Below are positions 52,433 through 61,238 of a stretch of DNA of 64,000 nucleotides, piece by piece. Source of the DNA: Halobacteriales archaeon YIM A00010. Lineage in GTDB: Archaea; Halobacteriota; Halobacteria; Halobacteriales; Haloarculaceae. The stretch lies in contig JAKCFJ010000004.1 in the NCBI GenBank assembly GCA_025041175.1, positions 248,001 through 312,000 on the forward strand, read 5' to 3'. The position numbers and the translations under genes were made by a program. The notes beneath the pieces are model-generated. The model was not told the DNA's origin and did not search any database. It saw nothing but the letters and a program-made list of their open reading frames with translations. Each line of letters opens with the position of its first letter. Within the stretch, counting starts at the first letter, position 1.

Positions 52433-53698
52433 GTGAATTCACCAGAGACGGATGTAACTCAGCGAACAACGAGTCCGTATCGGATTATCATCATCCTGTG
52501 GCTGCTCGCATTCGTCTCCGGGAGTCAAGTGCTCATTGTGGCCCCCCTCCTTCCACAAATCAGTGAACAACTAGCCGTTTCGGAGTCTCTCTTGGGAACG
52601 CTCATCACCGCATACGCGGTGTTCGTCGGAACCTTCGCTCTCATCGCAGGACCAATTTCCGATCAGGTGGGCCGGCGGCGGATTCTACTTATCGGAAACG
52701 CGACCATGGCTACCGCACTCACCCTTCACTGGTTCACATGGAATTTCGCCTCACTCTTCGTGGTACGAGCGCTCGCGGGCGTCGCTGGCGGGATTCTCAC
52801 CGGCGCGTCAGTTGCGTATGTGGGAGACTACTTTCCGCGTGAAAAGCGCGGATGGGCGAATGGATGGATTGGGACTGGCGTCTCAGCGGGACAGATTGCG
52901 GGAATTCCTATAGGCACGATCGTCGCCGAAGATTTCGGCTTTCGGTTGCCATTCCTTGCCTTCGGGATTCTCCTCGCTGGGACTATCGTATTTCTCTGGC
53001 GATACGTGCCGCAGCCCGACGTCCAGCGCGCGGATAGCCTGTCAATTCGCAGTGCGCTCAACGGGTACGCAACGTTACTGCGGCGACGTGAAGGTCTTGC
53101 GGCAGTCGCGATTTTCATAATAATGTTTGGTGGTAATTCGCTCTACATAACGTATCTTCCGACGTGGCTTAAGACAACACTCGGGGTAGGAGGTGGAGCC
53201 ATTGCGACGATGTTCTTCTTCGGTGGTCTCGGAACTACGCTCGTCGGCCCACCCGCTGGAACACTGTCGGATCGCCTCGGTCGGAAACGCCCCATTATTG
53301 TCGGAACGTTCGGTCTCGCTGTCCTCATGTTTGTGACAACATATTTCATCGTCAATACGTGGGTCGCCTATGGACTGTTCTTCGCTGTCATGGGGTTGTT
53401 CGCTGCACGAGGAACGCCGTTTCAGACACTGTTGACAGAACTAGTCGCCAGCGACAAGCGAGGATCGTTCATCAATCTCACCATTGGGATGGGTCAAATC
53501 GGCTCTGGACTTGGTGGTGGCCTCGCGGGTGCTGCCTATGCGAGTGTTGGCTATGAGGGAACGACGGTGATTGCAGCAGTCGCAATGGTTCTCATCGGAA
53601 TCCTGGTCTGGATATTCCTCCCAGAAACCGTTACCCAGGTAAACGACGGCTCGCCCTCAGTGGCTTCCGGGCGGCCCTCGAATACAGGAGGGGACTAA
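52433..53698 (+). CDS. Major facilitator superfamily transporter
   Basis: 421 aa, 12 predicted helices. Motif A GPISDQVGRRRILLIGNATM after helix 2 and its repeat GTLSDRLGRKRPIIVGTFGL after helix 8. LLGTLITAYAVFVGTFALIA and RALAGVAGGILTGASVAYVG lie in the first half. Typical of drug-efflux (DHA1-like) carriers. GTG start 52433 with GAGGTG ribosome site; 7 bp before the flavoprotein gene. With MarR control the likely role is export of a toxic organic compound. Confidence 0.9.
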   Translation: MNSPETDVTQRTTSPYRIIIILWLLAFVSGSQVLIVAPLLPQISEQLAVSESLLGTLITAYAVFVGTFALIAGPISDQVGRRRILLIGNATMATALTLHWFTWNFASLFVVRALAGVAGGILTGASVAYVGDYFPREKRGWANGWIGTGVSAGQIAGIPIGTIVAEDFGFRLPFLAFGILLAGTIVFLWRYVPQPDVQRADSLSIRSALNGYATLLRRREGLAAVAIFIIMFGGNSLYITYLPTWLKTTLGVGGGAIATMFFFGGLGTTLVGPPAGTLSDRLGRKRPIIVGTFGLAVLMFVTTYFIVNTWVAYGLFFAVMGLFAARGTPFQTLLTELVASDKRGSFINLTIGMGQIGSGLGGGLAGAAYASVGYEGTTVIAAVAMVLIGILVWIFLPETVTQVNDGSPSVASGRPSNTGGD

Positions 53699-53704
53699 GA
53701 GCAA

Positions 53705-54256
53705 ATGGCTGATCACGCGATTACCAGCCTCGTGGTGCAAGGAACCATCCGAGAAGAGCGGAGATCAATTCGCCCGGCTCGCTACGTCACCGACCAGTTC
53801 CAAGAGAAGGGTCATGATGCCGAACTGTTCGATATGAAGGACTACGAGATTCCATTATTCACAAATCGGCGGGACATGACTAACGACCCACATCCCGATG
53901 TTGAAACGTTCGGACAAAAGGTCGAAGCAGCGGACTCACTTGTCATCGTCACGCCGGAGTACAACCACTCGATACCTGGCCCACTAAAAAACTTGCTTGA
54001 CTATCTCTACCCAGAGTACGAGGACAAACCATTCTCCTACGTTACTGTTTCAGCGGGCGGGTTTGGCGGCGTCAGAGCCCTCAGCCATCTCCACGACATT
54101 ACGCTGGAACTCAACGCCCACCCTGGCCCCGACCTTCCGGTCTCAAGGGTGGCTGATGTCTTCGACGAGGACAGTACCCTCCTCGACGACACATACGAAG
54201 ACAAGTTCGAGGCATTCGTGAAACAGGCAGTTGAGCATACAGTGCAGTTTATATAG
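53705..54256 (+). CDS. NAD(P)H-dependent FMN reductase
   Basis: 183 aa flavodoxin-like fold: SLVVQGTIREERRSIRPARY for the phosphate loop, DAELFDMKDYEIPLF, then VIVTPEYNHSIPGPLKNLLD, the hallmark TPEYN.S.PG.LKN.LD of FMN reductases, and VTVSAGGFGGVRALSHL. Such enzymes reduce quinones, azo dyes, nitro compounds or chromate. Last gene of the MarR-controlled operon. The downstream neighbour is a transposon. Confidence 0.9.
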   Translation: MADHAITSLVVQGTIREERRSIRPARYVTDQFQEKGHDAELFDMKDYEIPLFTNRRDMTNDPHPDVETFGQKVEAADSLVIVTPEYNHSIPGPLKNLLDYLYPEYEDKPFSYVTVSAGGFGGVRALSHLHDITLELNAHPGPDLPVSRVADVFDEDSTLLDDTYEDKFEAFVKQAVEHTVQFI

Positions 54257-54319
54257 ATCATATGACTTTTCAGTTGTATTGTCGGTCGACGCAGTTACCG
54301 GGGATGAAATAGTCTAAGC

Positions 54320-56251
54320 ATGTCATTAACGAACAGCTCGGCCCCGACGTTCGATATTCAGTGGAATTCATTCTACGAGCACTCCGGTTGCTCGACTGGG
54401 ACCCACAACGAACGCTATCGGTTTTCACTTCGGTATATCGGGACAACAGCAGACGATCCGACCGTCGAAGACCTAATCGGCGATCTTTCGGTCGATCCAG
54501 ACCTTCCCGACGCACGCGCCACGTGGCACCGCAACTACACGCCGCTCGCTCCATGGATCAGAGCGCACGTCCTCAAGCAGGCGATGGACTGGAACGGCGA
54601 GAAACAGCTCGCTGACCACTTCGAGGGACACCCGACACTGGCGGTGGAATATGGGTTCGTTGGTGATGGCCCGACGGCGCAGCCGGAAACGGTTCGCTCC
54701 AATCCACCGGCACAATCTCGACTCTGGGAGATATGGCACGAGGAGTTCAGCGACGTCCTCCGGGACATCTGCCGTGACATAGCGTCCGAACTCGTCGAGC
54801 TGGCGCGCGAAAAGGGCATTCCTGTTCCAGACGACGTCTTTCAGCCCGACGACGAGCAGAACGGCTCAGAGCGATCAAAAACACGACTCATCGCGGACAC
54901 GACCAAGGAGGTCTGGCAGCACGTCAAGCCGTTTGTCACTGAGGAGTTCTTCCTGAAACGCGGCGACAATGCCCAAATTCACGAGAACGCGTTCTGGGAA
55001 CAACACGCGTTCATGGGCGTTCGGAAGAATATGTTCGCCGAGAGCGGCGCGGACAGTTTCTACGTCGACTCGACCCGTGAGAGAACGCCCTCCGGGTCGA
55101 CGCACCGCTGGCAAATCCGCAAGCTCTCCATTGAGGAAATGCGCCGACAACACCGACAGACTACGAAGCGCCTCATTGAGCGCGCACGACGTGACGGCGA
55201 ACTCGTTGGCAAGCTGTGGGCAGCGATCGACATGACGAAGGGATCGCCGTTCACCGGTGAGATGGACACCGACGAAGAGGGGAACGTCGTCGAGCCATAC
55301 ATCCTTGGTCACCGGAACGGGAATTACTACCACCAGTGGGCGAGCATCCAGATCGTCGGCCACGACATCCCGCTCGTGCTTGACGCGCTACCGAAAAAGC
55401 GCGGCATGGCGAAGGACGAAATCGTTGATGAACTGCTCGAACACGCGACCGAGATGGTTGACGACATCGATCTCGTGATGATGGACCGGGAGTTCGATAG
55501 CGATTCGGTCAAAGACACATGCGAGAAATACGGCGTGTATTCCCTCAATCCGAAGCGGAAATTCGCCGCCCAGAACGACACTATCGCGGAGATGAAACGA
55601 AACGGAGAGACGATCCGCATCGTTGAACAGTCATCCGAGGACCAATCGAACCGAACGCATCTCTTCCTGCCCTCAACAACGGAGATGCCGGACGAAGAGA
55701 TATCAGCCGGGACGGAGAGGGACCCCGATCGCATCGAGCGGCCGAACTACCGCCAGGAGATGTGCGAGGAACTGGGAATCGACGAGGCGGAGCTTGGCGA
55801 GGAGATCTCCCCGCTAGCACGCTTGCTCAGCGACCTCCGTGGCGAAGATGAGGATCTATAGACAACAGACGCCGACGGTGATGGCACGGGGTTCGTCGTA
55901 TTCCAGACCAACCATCCGTTCGTCTCGGCCCGTGACGAGGAGGGTGAGCCATACGACAAACACGAACGGATGCACATGGTCACGCGGCTGATTCGGTGGT
56001 ACCGCTATCGCTGGGGTATCGAGAACGGGTATAAGACGATCAAGACGTTCATGGTCCGAACCACCTCGACGTGTCCGCGCTACCGCTTTTTCAACTTCAT
56101 GTTCGCGTGCGTCCTGTACAACACGTGGCGGCTGGTGGACCTGCTCGTGAAGCTTTCGCTGGAGGAACATCCCGATTATTCGCCGCGGGTTGACGCCAAC
56201 CAATTCGTGACGATAGCGAAGCAATATTACGGTCTCGACCCGCCAGACTAA
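54320..56251 (+). pseudogene. DDE (IS4-like) transposase with an in-frame amber stop
   Basis: 513 codons to a TAG at 55859-55861, then the same frame continues (TTDADGDGTGFVVFQTNHPF, YRYRWGIENGYKTIKTFMVR) to 56251, giving 643 codons in all. Catalytic residues: Asp in LWAAIDMTKGSPF, Asp in IDLVMMDREFDSD and Glu in WGIENGYK, the last lying after the stop. So one nonsense change inactivates the enzyme. DDE transposases with Y-(2)-R-(3)-E-(6)-K like this belong to the IS4-type group. Terminal repeats were not resolved; TTTTCAG occurs near 54273 and, inverted, near 56379, which may mark ends. Confidence 0.8.
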
Positions 56252-56737
56252 CACTGGGCTTTCTGGGGTCGCGCCCTGTGAGCGACTGCTCTCTCTACGA
56301 TGGATCATTCCAATAGATTCATTACTGCAGTCAATATATTCGGGATGGAATTCATATAGAACCACCCTGACACCGCCCTGAAAAACTCGCAATCAGGCCG
56401 AAACCACCCAGTCCCAAGCGATGATTCGACCACCTCGTTGTCTCTTGTATTATTCGAGTGTGATCAGGTGGATTGTCTGCGTTGTAGGCGTACGCCAGGG
56501 ACGTTGTAGATGATACCGAACAGGATCCGGCTGCATCGAATACGTAGGCGGTGCCGCTTCCGGGAACAGCTCCGAGGATATACCTCCCGGAAGGCCGACC
56601 CGCGGTCGCCGTAGTCAGTTCGACCTAAGTGAGTGTACTGGAGGTAGGACATCTTTTTTCCACTCACTCTGTAGTAACCCACATGGTCGAGTTCGAGAAA
56701 CGAGTATCCGGAGGAGCGGCTAACGGGGAGAGTTAGC
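56252..56737. other. Gap, partly transposon flank
   Basis: About 486 bp. The first 140 bp probably belong to the transposon (inverted CTGAAAA at about 56379-56385 as a possible terminus). The rest has no supported gene. Confidence 0.35.
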
Positions 56738-57547
56738 TTGGGAGATTCAGAACCCGAGGAGGAAATAGTTGGAGAGCAGTCCTCACCTTCGAATATCCTC
56801 GAGTCATTGATCGAAACTGGTGAACACGAGATCGAGCGCGAAACGACGGGACTCTTACTATCGGGATTCTCCGCCGGGCTCGATATCGGATTCGGACCGC
56901 TGCTGATGGCGGTCCTGCTCACGCTCACCGAGGGTGGCTACGGCGACATCGGGACGGAGCTGTTGTTGGCGAGCGCCTACGCCGTTGGGTTCATCTTCGT
57001 CATTATTGCGCGCTCGGAATTGTTCACCGAGCACACGACCCTGGCGGTGATGCCGGTATTCGACAATCGAGCGTCACTCGGTGAGTTGGGTCGACTCTGG
57101 GGATTGGTCTGGGCGAGTAACGTCGTGGGCGGTATCGTATTCACCGCATTCATCGTCACGCTGATGCCCAATCTCGGGGTTGCTTCACCGGAGGCGTTCA
57201 GCACCATCGCTCACAAACTGGTCGATCACGACCCCAGTTGGCTGTTCGTCGCCGGCATTCTGGCAGGGTGGCTCATGGGATTACTCGCGTGGCTGATCAC
57301 TGCCGCACAGGAGACGATCAGTCGCCTGCTCATTATTTGGCTCGTCACCGGCTCGATCGGCATTTTCCACCTCCCGCACTCGATCGCGGGCAACGTCGAG
57401 GTGCTGTTCGGAGTGTTCGTCTCACCAGAAGTATCGGTCATCAACTACGTGATATTCCTCGTACTGGCGACGGTCGGTAATCTGATCGGGGGGTCCGTAT
57501 TTGTGGGTCTATTGAAATATAGCCACGTGGTTCGCGGTGGAGACTGA
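56738..57547 (+). CDS. Formate/nitrite transporter (FNT) family protein
   Basis: 269 aa with an acidic 30-residue N-terminus then six helices: TGLLLSGFSAGLDIGFGPLL, LLASAYAVGFIFVIIARSEL with FTEHTTLAVMP, WGLVWASNVVGGIVFTAF, LFVAGILAGWLMGLLAWLI, LLIIWLVTGSIGIFHLPHSI and IFLVLATVGNLIGGSVFVGL. SELFTEHTT and GNLIGGSVFV are the FNT signatures of the pore loops. Start TTG 56738 with GGGGAG upstream. Passes small monovalent anions such as formate, nitrite or hydrosulfide; substrate not decided. Confidence 0.88.
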   Translation: MGDSEPEEEIVGEQSSPSNILESLIETGEHEIERETTGLLLSGFSAGLDIGFGPLLMAVLLTLTEGGYGDIGTELLLASAYAVGFIFVIIARSELFTEHTTLAVMPVFDNRASLGELGRLWGLVWASNVVGGIVFTAFIVTLMPNLGVASPEAFSTIAHKLVDHDPSWLFVAGILAGWLMGLLAWLITAAQETISRLLIIWLVTGSIGIFHLPHSIAGNVEVLFGVFVSPEVSVINYVIFLVLATVGNLIGGSVFVGLLKYSHVVRGGD

Positions 57548-57685
57548 TGGGATTGTCGCTGCTGCATTTCGGAGGCCATTCCCGACGACGCGAGTAGCCC
57601 CTTATCATGCCACGAAGTATCTTGGAAGTCCTCCCTGCCACTGAAATATGTATTTACATCTTTCCAGCCAGTCGTCCGTTACGAA

Positions 57686-58010
57686 TTAGTTCGTCTGCTC
57701 AGTGCCTGAAGCCGCTGTATCTCCGTCTCCCGTCCCGGTTTTCCCAAGCAGCATAGCGACCACGTAGACCCCGATGGCGGCGAGGACGATAGTTTCACCA
57801 GCAGCGAGATCATACGCGTACGCAACCGTAATGCCGAGAATCACCGCGAGTTCAGCCGCGATGATGGAAACGAGGAGCGATTCCTTGAAGCTTCGGGCGA
57901 CCTGCGAGGCGGCCGCGACCGGGACGACAAGAATTGCTGCCACGAGGATGACACCCATGAGTTACATCAACGCGACGACGAGTGCAGTGAGCATCAGCCA
58001 AACAAGCATC
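57686..58010 (-). pseudogene. ZnuB-like metal ABC permease, C-terminal fragment with in-frame stop
   Basis: MGVILVAAILVVPVAAASQV with ARSFKESLLVSIIAAELAVI LGITVAYAYDLAAGETIVLA matches the last helices of zinc/manganese ABC permeases. Upstream the same frame reads WLMLTALVVALM, TAA, LMGVILVA, so an ochre codon interrupts it; earlier helices are gone. Beyond 58010 begins a palindrome and AT-rich DNA. Non-functional. Confidence 0.7.
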
Positions 58011-58012
58011 AG

Positions 58013-58030
58013 AGTTGAGTTACCTCAACT
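58013..58030. promoter_or_regulatory. 18 bp palindrome AGTTGAGTTACCTCAACT
   Basis: AGTTGAG (58013-58019), TTAC, CTCAACT (58024-58030), a perfect 7 bp inverted repeat. It lies between the permease remnant and the winged-helix gene. It could be a metal-regulator operator left from a lost zinc operon, or the regulator's own site. No T-run follows on the plus strand to suggest a terminator. Confidence 0.4.
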
Positions 58031-58069
58031 GTTTGAAATAAATATTATGTGAGGGATGTATGACACCCT

Positions 58070-58546
58070 CTATAACGCCTGTTTCAGTGACTGTATCGCG
58101 CGTTTCATCCTGCCTTCGAGGTCTGCGATATCCTCTTCGTGCTGCTCTTCCAACTCTGAGAGCCGCGTCTCCAGCTCAGTGACGCGCTCTCTCAGGTGTT
58201 TCACCTCCTGGTGAGAGGGCAACGTCCTGATCTCATCGAGGTGCTTCTCACAGAACGCCAGGCCTTGCTCTGTGAGCTGCCACATGATGGCCTTGCTCCC
58301 GCCGCCGACGTAGGCCCGCCCGGCTTCCTCGACGAGCCCCCACCGCTCCAGCTTCTTCATGTGGTGGGTCATGGACCCACTGGGCACGTCAGCTGTCCGC
58401 CGCAAATCCGACGTGTTCATGCGCGATTCATCAGCTGCATGAAGTACCGACAGGAGGTCCTGCCGCCGCCGATCCAAGCTGGTAGCCATCTCCTCAAAGG
58501 TTGGCGTTATATCCCCAGTTCTCTCAGATTGTTTAGCATCAGCCAT
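58070..58546 (-). CDS. Winged-helix protein with C-terminal coiled coil
   Basis: 158 aa. Winged helix RRRQDLLSVLHAADESRMNT with SDLRRTADVPSGSMTHHMKK LERWGLVEEAGRAYVGGGSK, then a long coiled coil (EVKHLRERVTELETRLSELE with EQHEEDIADLEGRMKRAIQS). This layout is common for haloarchaeal plasmid- or island-borne DNA-binding proteins. It lies just beside the iteron-like GC-rich region and is transcribed away from it. A role in replication or partition control of that region is a guess from position. Confidence 0.8.
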   Translation of the reverse strand: MADAKQSERTGDITPTFEEMATSLDRRRQDLLSVLHAADESRMNTSDLRRTADVPSGSMTHHMKKLERWGLVEEAGRAYVGGGSKAIMWQLTEQGLAFCEKHLDEIRTLPSHQEVKHLRERVTELETRLSELEEQHEEDIADLEGRMKRAIQSLKQAL

Positions 58547-58829
58547 AGAGGGTTATTAGGCTTACAAGGCATTAATAATATCGGCATATCAGGCCTTGTT
58601 TGCTCTCCCGATAGAAACACATGGGCACCCCCCACCCACGTAGTGATATTGAATTGGCCCCAGTGTTGCAAACCAGTCTGGAATCTGATAGCGTCGAAGA
58701 GCGGCCCCCCAGCGGAGCGAAGCAAGGACTAAAAGCCAGGCGAGTTGCAGCCGATGTGGCACCCCAAGCTATCACGATGCTGACGCACTGCTGCGAGCGA
58801 CGATACAGACCGTCCATGGTGTTGCAACT

Positions 58830-59830
58830 GATGGACAGTCCGAGAGGGCGACGACTGACCGACAGTCACCCGTGCAAGCGACGCTGTGCAGTTCCGGTAC
58901 CGACGACGTTGGACAGTCAGCCAGGCAGCGACAGTGCCGAGAGCGAGGTGGTGTTGCCAGTACCGACAGTCAGGCCAACGCGATGACAGCGCTATCCAAG
59001 GGCGTCTCCACGCGTGGGACAGCACCCGGCTGCTGTCTGCCGATGTTACCGCGTGTCCACGGTGGGACAGTCCGGCCGAGCGCCGACAGCGCTGGAACCG
59101 CACCGTAGCGGTGGGACCGCGCCAACAGGCCGTGGCAGGCCGCCCTGTGACGACCGGACAGCCGGCCAGCTGCAACTGGTGGGGTGCCCCACCGAGTGCA
59201 CCACCGCGTTTCCGGAGACCGACGACTAACCGGGTGCCGGCCACGTGCAACACACCGGAGTTCCGCTGTAAACCGCACCGCTGCGCGGGTGCCACGCGAG
59301 CGACGACTGGCCACGGGTGCCCACGGTTGTACCACACCGAATTTCATGAGAAAACCGCAACACAGCCTGGGGTGCCCAGCTGCGTCACTCCGGTGGGGTG
59401 CCGGCTGGAGCGAAAGAGACGATCTCCTCGAGGACGCTGCCGACGACCAGCCCGAACCGGCTGCGGGTGCCACTATGTGCAATAGTGGGGGGTGCTGGCC
59501 GGCAAGACCAGGTGACCGGGACCGATGTGGCGCCCGAGCAGCAGCGCGATGACCGGCCCGGCTGTCCGCCGTGGCTCCCGTGGGACTGTCTGCCGGCGTC
59601 CAATCCCGTCTCTGTCTGGTGGTTTCCACCCACGGCTGTCCACCCGCTACCGAATGCCCGACTGTCAGGCCGAGCGCAAGCCACCGGCCACACCACAACT
59701 GATGACCACTGGTGGGCACCCACACTGGCAACCGAATACCCGGAGACCGCTGTATCGACGGCACCCGGCACCCAGGCCGGCTGCAATCACCGAGTGTCAC
59801 CGGACGATGGCTGGCCGACTGTCCGCCAAT
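58830..59830. repeat. GC-rich non-coding region with clustered, polarised short motifs
   Basis: GACAG occurs ten times on the plus strand between 58834 and 59161 (58834, 58861, 58912, 58930, 58965, 58985, 59018, 59066, 59085, 59157) and not again. CTGTC occurs at 59562, 59586, 59612, 59636, 59662 and 59819, and only once (59033) in the left part. GGGTGCC occurs seven times in the centre: 59182, 59232, 59287, 59315, 59370, 59396, 59465. Spacings are not multiples of three, and the overlapping long frames (including 302 codons on the minus strand) have composition unlike haloarchaeal proteins, so it is not coding. Function unknown. Confidence 0.6.
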
Positions 59831-59946
59831 CGCCACCCCGCCGGTCGGGAGATCTCTGTTGGGAGCATGATTGATCACTTCCGTCTAAGGTCTGATCGAG
59901 TGAAGAGAAGAATCAGCGATCACGATCAGGTACTGGAACGGTGGTC

Positions 59947-61140
59947 TCATATGAACCCCCAGTTGGCGAGATACCGAACAATACCATATGTGACAATAAA
60001 CGCACTAACCAACGATAGGATCCAAGCAATGAGCGTAAGATACAGTTTCCGTGGACTCACATCGCCAACGCCCTCTTCCACCAGACCACTTCCAATGATG
60101 GCACTTATGATAATTTCATTGAACGACACGGGGATCCCATACTGAATACCGATCTGCGCTACGATGAACGCCGGAAGCAGGGCGGCAATCGATCGAGAAT
60201 GTGAAAGTGTCGCGTATTCCTTGGCGACAGCTTCGATCAGCCGTGGTGCACCGGTCCATGCGCCAACCACTACTCCCCCTGACGCAGTGACTAGCACAAG
60301 TCCCGTCGAGAGCTCCAGTGAATCCATCAGGGGGAGCAGCGGTCCGACCGCGAGTCCGATCTGATTACCAGCGCCGGAGAACGCGACGAACAATCCGAGC
60401 CAGATTAGCAACTGCTGGTTCGTACGGCGCTCGCCGTGGCGTACTACCGATCGATGACCAAGAAACCCACCGCCGACAGTGAACACGAGGGGTATCCCAA
60501 TCCAAGCAACGCTTGATAGCCAAGGAAGTCCTCCAGCGACCAGCCCCGTGAGCGACTGACTCTCTTCGGGAGGAGCGAAAAATGAGAACTCCAACAGGGT
60601 GAGTAACAGAAAGAGTATAGCGACAATGACCGCGGTGTTGTATCGTGCCGGCAAATCATCCCGAGTGAGGAGTTTAGTGATCCCATACGAAGACAGGCCA
60701 ATGAGTACTGGAGCGACCACCCACAGAGCCGCAAGCCGGCCGTACGTCTCCCATGCGGGGACACCGCCGAGAGCGAGTCCGGCACCAACCATTGCACCCG
60801 TGACGGTGAATGCCGCTGGAATCGGGTACCGGCCGAACGCACCGATCGCCATTAACATCGCCGAAAATAGAACGGCAACGCTGGCGGCCAGTGGCGCCAG
60901 CGGTTCCCCATGGACCAATCCTTGACCGACAGTTCCAGTCACGCTTGCTCCCTGTAGAACGGCACCGAAAAAACCGACAATGCCGAGTAGATAGGCGGCA
61001 CGCCGTGCTGGAATGGCTTTCGCCCCGACGGCAGGTGCGAACGCGCCGCCACCGATTGCCACGGCACCAATCGACCACGCCATAAATATCCCTGCAATGA
61101 GTGTGGTTAGGACGGTCGTGACAAACACCGGGTCAACCAT
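59947..61140 (-). CDS. PiT family inorganic phosphate transporter
   Basis: 397 aa membrane carrier with about ten helices. The internal repeat characteristic of PF01384-type transporters is visible: AVAIGGGAFAPAVGAKAIPA with RRAAYLLGIVGFFGAVLQGA in the first half and FSGAGNQIGLAVGPLLPLMD then SHSRSIAALLPAFIVAQIGI QYGIPVSFNEIIISAIIGSG in the second. Phosphate uptake by symport with H+ or Na+. ATG 61140 with an AT-rich promoter and a TACTATAGTA palindrome upstream. Functionally it fits the phosphorus genes at the window start, 56 kb away. Confidence 0.88.
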   Translation of the reverse strand: MVDPVFVTTVLTTLIAGIFMAWSIGAVAIGGGAFAPAVGAKAIPARRAAYLLGIVGFFGAVLQGASVTGTVGQGLVHGEPLAPLAASVAVLFSAMLMAIGAFGRYPIPAAFTVTGAMVGAGLALGGVPAWETYGRLAALWVVAPVLIGLSSYGITKLLTRDDLPARYNTAVIVAILFLLLTLLEFSFFAPPEESQSLTGLVAGGLPWLSSVAWIGIPLVFTVGGGFLGHRSVVRHGERRTNQQLLIWLGLFVAFSGAGNQIGLAVGPLLPLMDSLELSTGLVLVTASGGVVVGAWTGAPRLIEAVAKEYATLSHSRSIAALLPAFIVAQIGIQYGIPVSFNEIIISAIIGSGLVEEGVGDVSPRKLYLTLIAWILSLVSAFIVTYGIVRYLANWGFI

Positions 61141-61194
61141 ATTTTCCCTTCAATGGTGGAATCATATTGGCAATACGGCCGCCCTTTTCCACCA

Positions 61195-61204
61195 TACTAT
61201 AGTA
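61195..61204. promoter_or_regulatory. TACTATAGTA palindrome upstream of the PiT gene
   Basis: A 10 bp perfect palindrome about 55-65 bp before the ATG at 61140, followed by AT-rich DNA shared with the 3' side of the NRAMP-like gene. It could be an operator or part of the promoter. Confidence 0.3.
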
Positions 61205-61238
61205 TAAATATAATATTATCATAATTCTAATCAGATAT

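Noticed and set aside
58834-59471. CRISPR array in the repeat-rich region
   Set aside because: Repeats are only 5-7 bp, with irregular spacing and no cas genes.
58970-59878. 302-codon minus-strand ORF across the GC-rich region
   Set aside because: Composition is Arg/Pro/Ser/Gly-rich and not acidic. Long frames on the other strand overlap it, which is expected from low stop-codon density in GC-rich DNA. Motif spacings are not multiples of three.
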